The notes under the pieces were generated by a model. It was not told the DNA's origin. It saw only the letters and a list, made by a program, of their open reading frames with translations, and made no database searches. The position numbers and the translations under genes were made by a program. From Dehalococcoidia bacterium (GTDB lineage: Bacteria; Chloroflexota; Dehalococcoidia; Dehalococcoidales; UBA3254), in contig JANYAV010000014.1 of assembly GCA_025361145.1 (NCBI GenBank), forward strand, positions 148,741 through 183,520: a DNA stretch of 34,780 nt, read 5' to 3'. Positions 24,460 through 32,549 of the stretch are shown in pieces. Every line of letters begins with the position of its first letter. Position 1 is the first letter of the stretch.

Positions 24460-24996
24460 ATGAGTCTTCAATCAGTATCTAGCCAAAACACTATCGAAAC
24501 CAAACCATCCAAACCTGAGCACAGAGGTAAATACTTTGCGGGAATTATTGTCTGCATAGTATTGCTCTATATTTTCAATAATTTGCTTTCTCTGTATCTT
24601 TTTTCAGTTCCGCCGGGATCCAACCTCATAAAAGCCATAATAGACAGCACTTATGTTCAGGTTAAAATCCCTTTTCTGGCCGATAGCTTTGTGAGTTGTC
24701 TTTGGGCTATCAATTTAGCGGTTGTATCGGGAATAATGGGAAATTTCTGGTTCTTGTTCTACCGGCCTCGCTGGTTTTATTACCTGCTTCAGGCTATTAT
24801 GATCGCGGTGGGAATTATTCCGGTATATGTGGTTCACAAAATCTTCCCTTTCGTGATAGAGTCTCAATCAATACAGAGTCTGGTTAAAACTGGATTGATT
24901 GTTTTTATGATTATTCTTGGCGTTATCAGCCTCTTCCTGCTCATTAAATCAGCAATTGCCTTTGTGCGAAACATTCGCAATTTTGAACTTCTGTAG
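24460..24996 (+). CDS. Four-helix membrane protein of unknown function
   Basis: A 178-residue protein with a polar N-terminus of about 28 residues and four predicted membrane helices (about 30-50, 70-100, 108-128 and 145-167). No catalytic or metal-binding motif is visible, and no family is recognised. ATG 24460 lacks a ribosome site but lies just after a TATAAT box, so a leaderless message is likely. It is convergent with fixX across a shared terminator. Confidence 0.7.
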   Translation: MSLQSVSSQNTIETKPSKPEHRGKYFAGIIVCIVLLYIFNNLLSLYLFSVPPGSNLIKAIIDSTYVQVKIPFLADSFVSCLWAINLAVVSGIMGNFWFLFYRPRWFYYLLQAIMIAVGIIPVYVVHKIFPFVIESQSIQSLVKTGLIVFMIILGVISLFLLIKSAIAFVRNIRNFELL

Positions 24997-25012
24997 CCTA
25001 CTCCAACAAAAA

Positions 25013-25038
25013 CGGGGATCCTCTTTCGAAAGTCCCCG
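25013..25038. terminator. Bidirectional intrinsic terminator
   Basis: CGGGGA (25013-25018) pairs with TCCCCG (25033-25038), with an inner CTTT-CG-AAAG hairpin. On the minus strand it is followed by a T-run (GTTTTTG), suited to ending the fix operon; on the plus strand a T-rich stretch begins about 10 bases later, serving the membrane-protein gene. Confidence 0.75.
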
Positions 25039-25072
25039 CTAAAAAATTGTTTTTAGTTTATTTTTGGGATAT

Positions 25073-25351
25073 TTAACCAAACTTGTGGCTGATGCCGTAA
25101 CCGCCCTTGGGAAACTTCCACTCGATATTTAAATCAGGACAGCCGATGCGGCAGGAACCACACTCCAGGCAGCCTTCATGATTAATTGCGATACGGTCCC
25201 CTTCCGGGCGGTAAACATAAGCCGGGCACAAAAACAGACAAGCCTGGCTTTCGCACTTCTTACATTTTTCGCCATCGATAATCTTGAGATGACTTTCCTC
25301 ATCTACTTTAAAACGGTCAAGAAATAACTTGTCCTCGATTTTCATTGTCAT
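25073..25351 (-). CDS. fixX: FixX ferredoxin-like protein
   Basis: A 92-residue ferredoxin-like partner of FixC. Cysteines fall in two groups: CKKCESQACLFLCP (C30, C33, C38, C42) and CLECGSCRIGCP, then the FixX-type C-terminus WKFPKGGYGISHKFG. The start used is ATG 25351, whose ATGA overlaps the stop of fixC, with GGAGG eight bases upstream; an earlier in-frame start at 25366 adds five residues but lacks this arrangement. It is thought to pass electrons from FixC flavin to quinone. Last gene of the operon, followed by a terminator. Confidence 0.92.
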   Translation of the reverse strand: MTMKIEDKLFLDRFKVDEESHLKIIDGEKCKKCESQACLFLCPAYVYRPEGDRIAINHEGCLECGSCRIGCPDLNIEWKFPKGGYGISHKFG

Positions 25352-26652
25352 TTCACCGACCTCCAACCTCTCCAGGCGATCTTAGCTAGATTTAGCAAAC
25401 CGATTTTTTTCTTGACCTCATCCATGATGAGTTTCTGCTTGTGTTTCTTAGTAACTCCGTCGACGGTCAGCATCTCCCGAGCTGCAAATTGCGCAACATG
25501 AGGCAGTTCATCAAATAATTGGTGCGTGTTATACAAAAAGCCCGGGAAGCCGCGATACTTATTCATGTCTTTCAAAACAAAGGATTCACTCATCGCCTTA
25601 GAATAAGATGACAGACTTTGTTTTGAAACGTCGTTCTTTTTAAGAGCGGCAATAATCGCTTCCGCCGCCATTTTACCAGAAGCCATTGCCAGGTTACTGC
25701 CCTCACGGTGCAAGGCATTAAAAAGCATCGCTGAATCACCCGCAATTAGATAACCATTTCCCGCCAACTGAGGAATAGTATAGAATCCGCCTTCTGCCAG
25801 CCAGTGGGCCGTATATTCGATAGGTTTACCGCCCGCGATAAGGGGTGCTACCATCGGATGCAGTTTATAGGCTTCCAGCATTTCGTAAGGTTTCATTTTA
25901 GTTTTAGCAAATTGGGCCAAATTGGCACCGACTGAAATCGAAATGGAATTCTTATTGGTATATATAATCGAGACACCGTCCATCCCACCGGTGACTTCCC
26001 CTAACACTTCGGTAGTGACGCCATCTGCCGCAGAAACCCCAAAACGCTGTTCAATAACCTCAGATGGTAATTCGATCGTCTCTTTAACTGCCAAGGCCAC
26101 ATGCTCAGGTTTTAATTCCGGTCTAAATCCAGTTTTAGCCGCCAAGGGAGAATTCACTCCATCAGCCAATAAGACCACTTTAGCTTGAACTTCGCCATCT
26201 TGTCGGTTAGTGACCACGCCGGTTACTTTACCAGAAGCGTCTTTCAACAGGTCTACCACGACTGTGCTTGCTACAATCAAAGCGCCTTTCTTCTTGGCTT
26301 GTTCGGCAAACCAACGGTCAAACTTGGCGCGTCCAACGGTGAACACGTTGTTTTTTCTTTCATTGGCAAAAATACTGTCCCTGTACCCAATGCTTAACCC
26401 AGCCTCTTTGGAAAGATACCATATCCGTGATTCAACGATATTCCTTTCAATAGGACAGCCGCGCGCCACGAAATCAGGCAGAATCTGGGCTAGATTATAA
26501 CCGTACAACACACCACCCGATGTGTTTTTAGAACCAGCGTACTCGCCGCGTTCAATAACCATAGTTTTGATGCCCGCGTCGGCCAAAATACAGGCAGCGG
26601 ATATCCCGGCCGGCCCGGCACCGACTATGACAACATCGTAGGACTCATTCAT
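25348..26652 (-). CDS. fixC: FixC flavoprotein (ETF:quinone oxidoreductase-like)
   Basis: A 434-residue FAD protein of the geranylgeranyl reductase/ETF-QO fold. The N-terminal Rossmann motif is VVIVGAGPAGISAA with the acidic end VIERGE; AKVVLLADGVNSPLA and YLIAGDSAMLFNALHREG are the later FAD motifs. It takes electrons from the EtfAB pair and hands them to FixX and the quinone pool. ATG overlaps the etfA stop (ATGA), and the same type of overlap links it to fixX, so translation is coupled. Membrane association is likely peripheral; no helix is seen. Confidence 0.94.
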   Translation of the reverse strand: MNESYDVVIVGAGPAGISAACILADAGIKTMVIERGEYAGSKNTSGGVLYGYNLAQILPDFVARGCPIERNIVESRIWYLSKEAGLSIGYRDSIFANERKNNVFTVGRAKFDRWFAEQAKKKGALIVASTVVVDLLKDASGKVTGVVTNRQDGEVQAKVVLLADGVNSPLAAKTGFRPELKPEHVALAVKETIELPSEVIEQRFGVSAADGVTTEVLGEVTGGMDGVSIIYTNKNSISISVGANLAQFAKTKMKPYEMLEAYKLHPMVAPLIAGGKPIEYTAHWLAEGGFYTIPQLAGNGYLIAGDSAMLFNALHREGSNLAMASGKMAAEAIIAALKKNDVSKQSLSSYSKAMSESFVLKDMNKYRGFPGFLYNTHQLFDELPHVAQFAAREMLTVDGVTKKHKQKLIMDEVKKKIGLLNLAKIAWRGWRSVK

Positions 26653-27920
26653 TGTTGCGCCCCTTGTGTCTGGATATTGGGAATCCTGGCTTTCAGCCCT
26701 TTGATCAACTCAGGCACTACTTTCACATAATCGCCGATTATGGAATAATCAGCTACCTGAACCATCTGAGCGTTTTTATCGTTATTAATAGCCATTACTT
26801 TTTCGGAGCCCTGCATACCCACCATATGCTGCACTGCTCCTGACACGCCTATACCGATATATAACTTGGGTGCGACCGTTTTGCCGGTCTGGCCCACCTG
26901 CCTGACATAAGGCAGCAGACCCGCCTCTACTAGCGGACGGGAACAGGCTACAGACCCGCCTAAAAGTGCTGCTAACTCCTCCAACATCTGGAAGTTTTTG
27001 CTATCACAGGCGCCTTTGCCAACTACTACCAGCACTTGAGAGTGAGTTATATCGACCAGATTGGCGGTGTCCATTTTAATAGTTTCAAGTATCTCGATAA
27101 GCGGTTCCACTACATTATCGTATTTGAAGGGAATGATCTCACCGGTACGAGCCGGGTCGCGCTTGGGCATTTTAAAAACCTTAGGCCTCACTGTGCTCAT
27201 CTGGGGACGGTGATTGCGGCAGTAAATGGTAGCCATGATGTTTCCGCCGAAGGTCGGGCGGGTCATCATCAGCAATTTCTCTTGAGGATCCACATCCAGT
27301 CCGGTGCAGTCGGCTGTCAAACCGGTCTGCAATTGGGTAGCAATCACGCTGGATAAATCGCGTCCTAGAGAAGAAGCGCCAATTAAAAATACCTCGGGCT
27401 TGACCTGTCTGCATAACTCAGTTAAAGCCGCTCCATATACTCTTGAAACGTAAGTTTCAAAAGCCGAATTATCCAGCACATAAACCGAATCACAGCCATA
27501 AGATATGGCCTCAGCAGCAATAGATTTCACGTTATGGCCAACCAGAAAACCCATCACATTGGTATTTAATTTGTGAGCCAGTTCACGGCCCTTCCCAACC
27601 AGTTCCCAGGACACATCAGCCGCAACGCCATCTTTGACCTCAATAAAAACCGCCACTCCCTTGTAAGCAGCTATTCCAGATTCTACAAATTCCGCTGGTT
27701 TAACAACTTTCTTTTTAATTGGTTTATCAAATAAAATAGCATCTGAGGGGCAGACCATTACGCACTTGCCGCAACCGATACATTTTTCAGCGGTAATCTT
27801 AGCCACCCCATCTTCAATGTCTATGCATCCTACCGGGCACTCACCCACGCAGGCCTGGCAACCAGAACACTTTTTGGGATTGACTTCAGCTATATCTTTA
27901 CCTTCACTGTTTTTAGGCAT
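26649..27920 (-). CDS. fixB: Electron-transfer flavoprotein alpha subunit (FixB) fused to a 2[4Fe-4S] ferredoxin domain
   Basis: A 423-residue EtfA. The N-terminal 60 residues form a ferredoxin with C18/21/24/28 and C47/50/53/57 (CSGCQACVGEC, CIGCGKCVMVC). A linker leads to the ETF alpha domain and then the C-terminal FAD domain, with GASSLGRDLSSVIATQL, QVGQTGKTVAPKLYIGIGVSGA and INNDKNA. The FAD passes electrons from the bifurcating flavin of EtfB to FixC. Classical nitrogen-fixer FixB lacks the ferredoxin part as I recall; such fusions occur in acetogen ETFs (CarE, LctC). It overlaps etfB by eight bases. Confidence 0.92.
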   Translation of the reverse strand: MPKNSEGKDIAEVNPKKCSGCQACVGECPVGCIDIEDGVAKITAEKCIGCGKCVMVCPSDAILFDKPIKKKVVKPAEFVESGIAAYKGVAVFIEVKDGVAADVSWELVGKGRELAHKLNTNVMGFLVGHNVKSIAAEAISYGCDSVYVLDNSAFETYVSRVYGAALTELCRQVKPEVFLIGASSLGRDLSSVIATQLQTGLTADCTGLDVDPQEKLLMMTRPTFGGNIMATIYCRNHRPQMSTVRPKVFKMPKRDPARTGEIIPFKYDNVVEPLIEILETIKMDTANLVDITHSQVLVVVGKGACDSKNFQMLEELAALLGGSVACSRPLVEAGLLPYVRQVGQTGKTVAPKLYIGIGVSGAVQHMVGMQGSEKVMAINNDKNAQMVQVADYSIIGDYVKVVPELIKGLKARIPNIQTQGAQQ

Positions 27921-28764
27921 TTTTTACCTTACTATCATTACTCAATATTTCACTCATAATCGCCGCTTCTTTTTGAAACAGGGTATCCAGCAAGCTGTTC
28001 ACTGCCTGGTCCATCCCTTCAGTAGTATCGTAAACTGGCCCTCCTTTGCGAGGAGGAGGGGCGAAGATGGTTTTTACCGAAGTAGGAGAACCTTTAAGCC
28101 CACATTTTTCCGCGGTACAGCTTAATTCTTTAGCTCCCCAAACTTTTATTTCATGTTTAATAGCTTTGATCAAACCCGGCAGAGTAGCATATCGTGCTGC
28201 GCCTAACTCCAATTCTACCGTTAGCATCACGGGTAGTTTGGCCTCAATAATCTGACTGGCATTTTCAATTTCACGCCTGACGGTTATGGTTTGTTTCTGG
28301 ATATCCAGGCCAATAATCTGTGAAACGTAGGTCAATTGCGTAAATCCCAGGCGGGTAGCTATACCCGGACCGGTCTGGGCAGTGTCGCCGTCAATAGCCT
28401 GTTTGCCACACATAACTATTTGCACCGGATCAATTTCGTTAAGTTTTTGGATAGCCGAAGCTAAGGTATAGCTGGTAGCCAAAGTATCCGCGCCAGCCAG
28501 GGCTCGATCGGAAACCAGGATTGCTTGATGAGCTCCCAGGGAAAGGCATTCTCTCAACTGCACTTCTGCGGATGGAATGCCCATGGTGATTACCGAAACG
28601 CTGCCGCCATATTTCTCGGTTATTTTGACCGCAGCCTCTACTGCTACCAGATCGTAGGGATTACAAATAGACTCGACTCCGGCCCGAACCAAAGTATTAG
28701 TGGCTGGATCGATCTTAACCTGAGTAGTATCCGGAACCTGTTTAACACAACATACTATCTGCAT
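27913..28764 (-). CDS. fixA: Electron-transfer flavoprotein beta subunit (FixA)
   Basis: A 283-residue EtfB. It begins MQIVCCVKQVPDTTQVKID and contains CNPYDLVAVEAAV, a GAHQAILVSDRALAGADTLA stretch, and AIDGDTAQTGPGIA, the flavin/nucleotide-binding motif. In FixABCX this subunit binds NADH and the bifurcating FAD. The start chosen is ATG 28764, with AAAGGTGG seven bases upstream; an in-frame ATG at 28785 would place that ribosome site inside the gene. First gene of the fix operon, divergent from the amidohydrolase across about 190 bases. Confidence 0.93.
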   Translation of the reverse strand: MQIVCCVKQVPDTTQVKIDPATNTLVRAGVESICNPYDLVAVEAAVKITEKYGGSVSVITMGIPSAEVQLRECLSLGAHQAILVSDRALAGADTLATSYTLASAIQKLNEIDPVQIVMCGKQAIDGDTAQTGPGIATRLGFTQLTYVSQIIGLDIQKQTITVRREIENASQIIEAKLPVMLTVELELGAARYATLPGLIKAIKHEIKVWGAKELSCTAEKCGLKGSPTSVKTIFAPPPRKGGPVYDTTEGMDQAVNSLLDTLFQKEAAIMSEILSNDSKVKNA

Positions 28765-28940
28765 CTTTTTTCCACCTTTTGTCATTTAACCACATAAACG
28801 ATCTTCCGATCAATAATCGTATAAACCAATTTTGCAAGATTTGTCTCGTTTACCTGCTCTCAAATATGCTATCTTGTACTTCGGGTGTTCGCTGCATGAT
28901 CAGTTTAACTACTATTCTTATTATTTCCTTGCATCTCTGA

Positions 28941-28946
28941 TATAAT
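28941..28946 (+). promoter_or_regulatory. Extended -10 box, probable leaderless promoter of the amidohydrolase
   Basis: TGA-TATAAT (28939-28946) matches an extended -10 element and ends seven bases before ATG 28954. Transcription would begin at the start codon. No ribosome site precedes the ATG. Confidence 0.6.
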
Positions 28947-28953
28947 CTGAACC

Positions 28954-29790
28954 ATGATAATTGATTTTCATACTCATATCTTTTCTCCGCAGATCAAGAA
29001 TCACCGGGAGGATTACGCTTTACGCGATCCTCTATTTGCTAAATTATATTCCGATCCTAAAGCTAAACTGGCCATGGCTGAAGATTTGATCACTGTAATG
29101 GATAAACAGGAAATAACTGCCTCCGTGGTTTTAAACATCAATTGGAGTAGCGCTGAGCTTTGCCGTGTGAGCAATGACTATCTCTCCGAAGCCGTTACTC
29201 GATATCCCGGTAGACTTTACGGTTTTGGCATGATTGACTTTAGTTCCCCAGATAAAGCTATCGGTGAAATTGACCGTTGTGTCCAAAACGGAATGAAAGG
29301 TATTGGTGAAGTACGGTTTTCTAGAGCGCAGTTAAGCAAACCCGAATGCATCCAGCCTATTTTGGAATACATAATTGAAAATAAACTAATATTGCTCACT
29401 CATACCTCTGAACCGGTAGGCCACACATACCCCGGTAAAGGTGATTCTACTCCTGCATTGTTATATCCATTTATTAAGCGGTTTCCGGAATTAAAACTGG
29501 TCTGCGCACATTGGGGAGGCGGCCTGCCTTTCTATTCCTTAATGCCTGAGGTTAAAAAGGCTATTGGCCAGGTTTATTTCGATTCAGCCGCTTCTCCTTA
29601 CCTTTATTCCCCCCAGGTTTATACTGAAGTCCCCGCTGTAATAGGAGACCAGCATGTTCTCTTTGGCAGTGATTATCCTCTTGTTAATCCTGAAAGATTG
29701 CTACAAGATATCAATAATTTACAGTTCCCTGAAAAAACCAGGAATCGTTTTTTATACGACAACGCTGCTAAATTATTAGGTATCTCTTAA
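28954..29790 (+). CDS. Amidohydrolase family protein (Amidohydro_2 type)
   Basis: A 278-residue TIM-barrel metal hydrolase. The metal-binding HxH is H6/H8 (IDFHTHIFSP); later ligands are in LILLTHTSEPVGH, LVCAHWGGGLPF and LFGSDYPLVNPE. This is the pattern of the PF04909 family, which includes decarboxylases and lactonases of aromatic-acid metabolism; the substrate cannot be read from the sequence. ATG 28954 directly follows a -10 box. The RNA phosphodiesterase gene starts two bases after its stop. Confidence 0.87.
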   Translation: MIIDFHTHIFSPQIKNHREDYALRDPLFAKLYSDPKAKLAMAEDLITVMDKQEITASVVLNINWSSAELCRVSNDYLSEAVTRYPGRLYGFGMIDFSSPDKAIGEIDRCVQNGMKGIGEVRFSRAQLSKPECIQPILEYIIENKLILLTHTSEPVGHTYPGKGDSTPALLYPFIKRFPELKLVCAHWGGGLPFYSLMPEVKKAIGQVYFDSAASPYLYSPQVYTEVPAVIGDQHVLFGSDYPLVNPERLLQDINNLQFPEKTRNRFLYDNAAKLLGIS

Positions 29791-29791
29791 G

Positions 29792-30391
29792 ATGAATACA
29801 GAAGAATCCCTCCGCACATTCATAGCTATCGAGTTACCCGAAGAAGTTAAAAATGGTTTGAATACGTTGGAAAACCGTTTGAAATCCTCTTGTTCCACCT
29901 CGGCCAAATGGATTGATTCTCGCAGCATCCATCTCACTCTGAAGTTCTTAGGTCAGACCTCCATTAACTCTATTCCCTCCCTCACTTCCGCGCTAAACAC
30001 TGTCGCAGAAATCACCCTACCTTTTAGCCTTTCAGTTACCCAGCTAGGCGCCTTCCCTAATAACCAGAGGATCCAGGTAGTGTGGGTCGGCTTGACTGGA
30101 GATTTGAACTGCTTGAATCTGCTTCAGCAGAACATTGAATCAGCCATATCACCTCTAGGCTATCCTGCCGAAAAGCGAGCCTTTGTGCCCCATCTCACTT
30201 TGGCCCGGGTGCGTGACACTGCTTCTTCTCAAGACCGTTTAAATTTAGGCACTTTACTGACTAAAACCAACTTGCACCCCTCGTTGAATATGAGTGTAGG
30301 TTCAATAAGCTTAATGCAAAGTAAACTGACTCCGATCGGTGCTATCTACGCCAATCTACACACGGCAAAGCTAATACCACCTTGCGCTTAA
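29792..30391 (+). CDS. thpR: RNA 2',3'-cyclic phosphodiesterase ThpR/LigT
   Basis: A 199-residue 2H phosphoesterase. Both catalytic HxT motifs are present, H47-L-T49 (SIHLTLKFLG) and H134-L-T136 (VPHLTLARVR), and the N-terminus LRTFIAIELPEE is typical. It hydrolyses 2',3'-cyclic phosphate ends of RNA; the family was first seen as a tRNA 2'-5' ligase. It is tightly linked to the preceding amidohydrolase. Length is normal. Confidence 0.93.
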   Translation: MNTEESLRTFIAIELPEEVKNGLNTLENRLKSSCSTSAKWIDSRSIHLTLKFLGQTSINSIPSLTSALNTVAEITLPFSLSVTQLGAFPNNQRIQVVWVGLTGDLNCLNLLQQNIESAISPLGYPAEKRAFVPHLTLARVRDTASSQDRLNLGTLLTKTNLHPSLNMSVGSISLMQSKLTPIGAIYANLHTAKLIPPCA

Positions 30392-30410
30392 CTACCTTTT
30401 GTTGTATACT
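30382..30410 (+). promoter_or_regulatory. Promoter of the zinc-ribbon protein gene
   Basis: TTGCGC (30382-30387) and TATACT (30405-30410) are separated by exactly 17 bases, inside and just after the end of thpR. The predicted start of transcription is near 30417, about 11 bases before the GGAGGT ribosome site. Confidence 0.5.
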
Positions 30411-30439
30411 GCAATTCAAATTGGATGGGAGGTGGATCT

Positions 30440-30646
30440 TTGGAAAACAATTTCCCCAAGTGTCAAAAATGCAAATCAGGTGACTTAGTTCCTCTTTCAG
30501 ATTTCGGTAGTCAAGGTGCTGCGATCCAATATAAAGCCTGGGTTTGCACTAATCCTGATTGTGGTTTTAACCTCAAAATCCGTAATGGTGATGTCTATAT
30601 TTACGAACCCATCAATGACGGCTCACATTCCATACGTAATCACTAA
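30440..30646 (+). CDS. Small zinc-ribbon protein
   Basis: A 68-residue protein with C8-x2-C11 and C36-x4-C41 (KCQKCKSGD, WVCTNPDCGF), a two-knuckle zinc ribbon, followed by a beta hairpin (LKIRNGDVYIYEPI). The start is taken as TTG 30440 because GGAGGT lies six bases upstream; an in-frame ATG at 30425 would consume that ribosome site. Similar short zinc ribbons are common and unassigned. It lies between thpR and the ComF-like gene. Confidence 0.7.
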   Translation: MENNFPKCQKCKSGDLVPLSDFGSQGAAIQYKAWVCTNPDCGFNLKIRNGDVYIYEPINDGSHSIRNH

Positions 30647-30662
30647 ACCTTTCTGGATTCGT

Positions 30663-30668
30663 TATAAT
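30663..30668 (+). promoter_or_regulatory. -10 box before the ComF-like gene
   Basis: TATAAT ends 13 bases before ATG 30682, leaving a leader of about 7 bases at most. A first ATG at 30675 opens only a 13-codon frame. There is no ribosome site. Confidence 0.45.
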
Positions 30669-30681
30669 TTACTGATGCAGG

Positions 30682-31392
30682 ATGGCAAAAGTGCTTCCTC
30701 ATTTGATAACTATTAAGAGGGCAGCACTGGATCTTTTCTTTCCCCAGAGATGTTTAGGCTGTGGAAGAGAAGGTGAACTAATTTGCCGTCCGTGCCGCAA
30801 CAAGTTGCCCAGAATCCATCCTCCGATTTGTCCCAGATGCGGAAAACCTCAGGCTAGCGGGATTCTTTGTTCAGCTTGCATCAATTTTAATAGCTATCTG
30901 GATGCTATTCGTTCTCCTTTCAAATTCGAAGGCGTCATGCGCGAAGCAATTCACCAGTACAAATACCAGAACCTTCGCAGCCTGACCAATCTTTTCGGCT
31001 TACTTGTTAAAGATTACTGGATGAAAGACCCCTTACCTGTTGAACTGATCATACCCGTGCCTTTGCATCCAAGCCGAAGTAAAGAGAGGGGCTATAATCA
31101 ATCTGCTCTTTTAGCCATTGAGTTTGGTAAAATATTTCATTTTCCGGTCTTGCCTTCCGCTTTAACCCGGGTCAAATATGTCATGCCTCAAACACAAACT
31201 AAATCTGTTGAAGAACGGCGCCTTAATCTTAAGCAAGCCTTCGTTAATCGAGATAGCGTCGTGGCGGGTAAACAGATATTATTGATTGACGATGTGACAA
31301 CCTCAGGCGCTACACTGGAGTCTTGCGCTGAGGCCCTCAAAACCGCAGGAGCAAAGTGTGTTAGGGCACTGGTTCTAGCCAGGGAGCTATAA
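30682..31392 (+). CDS. comF: ComF family phosphoribosyltransferase-like protein
   Basis: A 236-residue protein. The N-terminal double zinc ribbon has C24/C27, C35/C38, C50/C53 and C63/C66. The C-terminal phosphoribosyltransferase fold carries IIPVPLHPSRSKERGYNQS and the PRPP loop LLIDDVTTSGATLESC. ComF is needed for DNA uptake in naturally competent bacteria; in others its role is unclear (family knowledge). A 32-base gap leads to the hibernation factor, so the two may be co-transcribed. ATG 30682 lacks a ribosome site and follows a -10 box closely. Confidence 0.9.
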   Translation: MAKVLPHLITIKRAALDLFFPQRCLGCGREGELICRPCRNKLPRIHPPICPRCGKPQASGILCSACINFNSYLDAIRSPFKFEGVMREAIHQYKYQNLRSLTNLFGLLVKDYWMKDPLPVELIIPVPLHPSRSKERGYNQSALLAIEFGKIFHFPVLPSALTRVKYVMPQTQTKSVEERRLNLKQAFVNRDSVVAGKQILLIDDVTTSGATLESCAEALKTAGAKCVRALVLAREL

Positions 31393-31424
31393 TATAAATA
31401 CAGGTACATACAGGAGGTATAAAC

Positions 31425-31988
31425 ATGGAAATGCAAATCACTGCCAAAAACTTGGATCTCTCAACCACGAGTCGCAGTTATATCAGTCGTAAGCTAGACA
31501 AAATCGAAAGACATTTAAAGAATATCGAGGCTTTTGAAGTTGTTGTTTCTGAAGAAAAAACTCGTTCGCCCGATCAGCGGTTTATAGTTCAAGTTACCAT
31601 TCAAAATAAAGGGACTATTCTTCGCGGAGAGGAACGTGGAATTGATTTACAAACTGCTATCGATAAAGTGGCTGAAATTATGAATCGGCAGGTAGAGCAT
31701 TATAAAGGTAAACTCCCTTCTTCCAACAACCGTGGTAAGCCATCCATACGAACTTCAACTGCTGAAGTAACTTCTCCTGTGGATGAAGAAGAAACCGTAG
31801 AAGAAGGTCCTCGGATAGTAAAAACTAAGCGTTTTGACGTTAAACCCATGGCTGTCGATGAAGCAGTTGATCAGATGACCTTGCTGGGACATGATTTCTT
31901 CCTGTTTTCCAACACCGATAACAACAAAATAAACTTGCTGTATAAACGCAAAGATGGTGATTTGGGTTTGATTGAAGCCAACAAATAA
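31425..31988 (+). CDS. hpf: Ribosome hibernation promoting factor, long form
   Basis: A 187-residue protein with two parts: an N-terminal ribosome-binding domain (MQITAKNLDLSTTSRSYI, KLDKIERHLKNIEAFEVVV) and, after a Ser/Thr/Glu-rich linker, the dimerisation domain (RIVKTKRFDVKPMAVDEA, MTLLGHDFFLFSN, KRKDGDLGLIE). The long form links two 70S ribosomes into a 100S dimer in stationary phase. A strong AGGAGG lies eight bases before ATG 31425. A clear terminator follows the stop. Confidence 0.95.
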   Translation: MEMQITAKNLDLSTTSRSYISRKLDKIERHLKNIEAFEVVVSEEKTRSPDQRFIVQVTIQNKGTILRGEERGIDLQTAIDKVAEIMNRQVEHYKGKLPSSNNRGKPSIRTSTAEVTSPVDEEETVEEGPRIVKTKRFDVKPMAVDEAVDQMTLLGHDFFLFSNTDNNKINLLYKRKDGDLGLIEANK

Positions 31989-31996
31989 GCCCATTA

Positions 31997-32023
31997 AAGA
32001 AGCCCCTCTTTGAGGGGCTTCTT
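31997..32023 (+). terminator. Strong hairpin terminator after hpf
   Basis: A perfect 12-bp stem, AAGAAGCCCCTC (31997-32008) with GAGGGGCTTCTT (32012-32023), and a TTT loop, starting nine bases after the hpf stop. The tail AATTTAA is only modestly T-rich. Confidence 0.85.
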
Positions 32024-32037
32024 AATTTAAGGTGGAT

Positions 32038-32544
32038 ATGGAATCAAAATACTTTGTTATTTTCCAAACACAAGCCGGTTGGATGGGTATCGCTGGTTCC
32101 TCAAAGGGTATCTGCCGTACTACTTTACCTGAGAAGTCTTACCAAAACGCCTTGACGACTGTGAATCCAAATAATACTTATATTGAAAATAGAAGTGATG
32201 ATTTGAATCGCCTAACCGCTGATTTAATAAATTATTTTAGCGGGTTACCCGTATATTTTAAAGCTAATATAGATTTTTCTGAGGTAACGAAATTTCAAAA
32301 AGCGGTCTATCAAGCGGCTGTAAGTATACCCTGTGGAGAAACCCGCAGTTACGCTTGGATCGCCTATAATATTGGCTGTCCCCAGGCTGCCAGAGCTGTC
32401 GGTCAGGCACTTAAGCGCAATCCTCTACCCATCCTGGTTCCCTGCCATAGAGTAGTTCAGGCTTCCGGGAGACTGGGAGGTTTCGCGGGCGGTGTTATAC
32501 TAAAAAATGATCTTCTTAAGTTGGAATCCCTAAAAGCACATTAA
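32038..32544 (+). CDS. ogt: Methylated-DNA-protein-cysteine methyltransferase
   Basis: About 168 residues. The alkyl-acceptor motif PCHRVV has its cysteine at 136, followed by the GRLGGFAGG wing; the helix-turn-helix part is FQKAVYQAAVSIPCGETRSYAWIA. The protein removes alkyl groups from O6-guanine in DNA by one-time transfer to this cysteine. The start is unclear: ATG 32038 has GGTGG only two bases away, and GTG 32032 would add two residues with no ribosome site. It lies just beyond the hpf terminator and converges on the molybdoprotein gene with five bases between. Confidence 0.9.
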   Translation: MESKYFVIFQTQAGWMGIAGSSKGICRTTLPEKSYQNALTTVNPNNTYIENRSDDLNRLTADLINYFSGLPVYFKANIDFSEVTKFQKAVYQAAVSIPCGETRSYAWIAYNIGCPQAARAVGQALKRNPLPILVPCHRVVQASGRLGGFAGGVILKNDLLKLESLKAH

Positions 32545-32549
32545 ATTAT

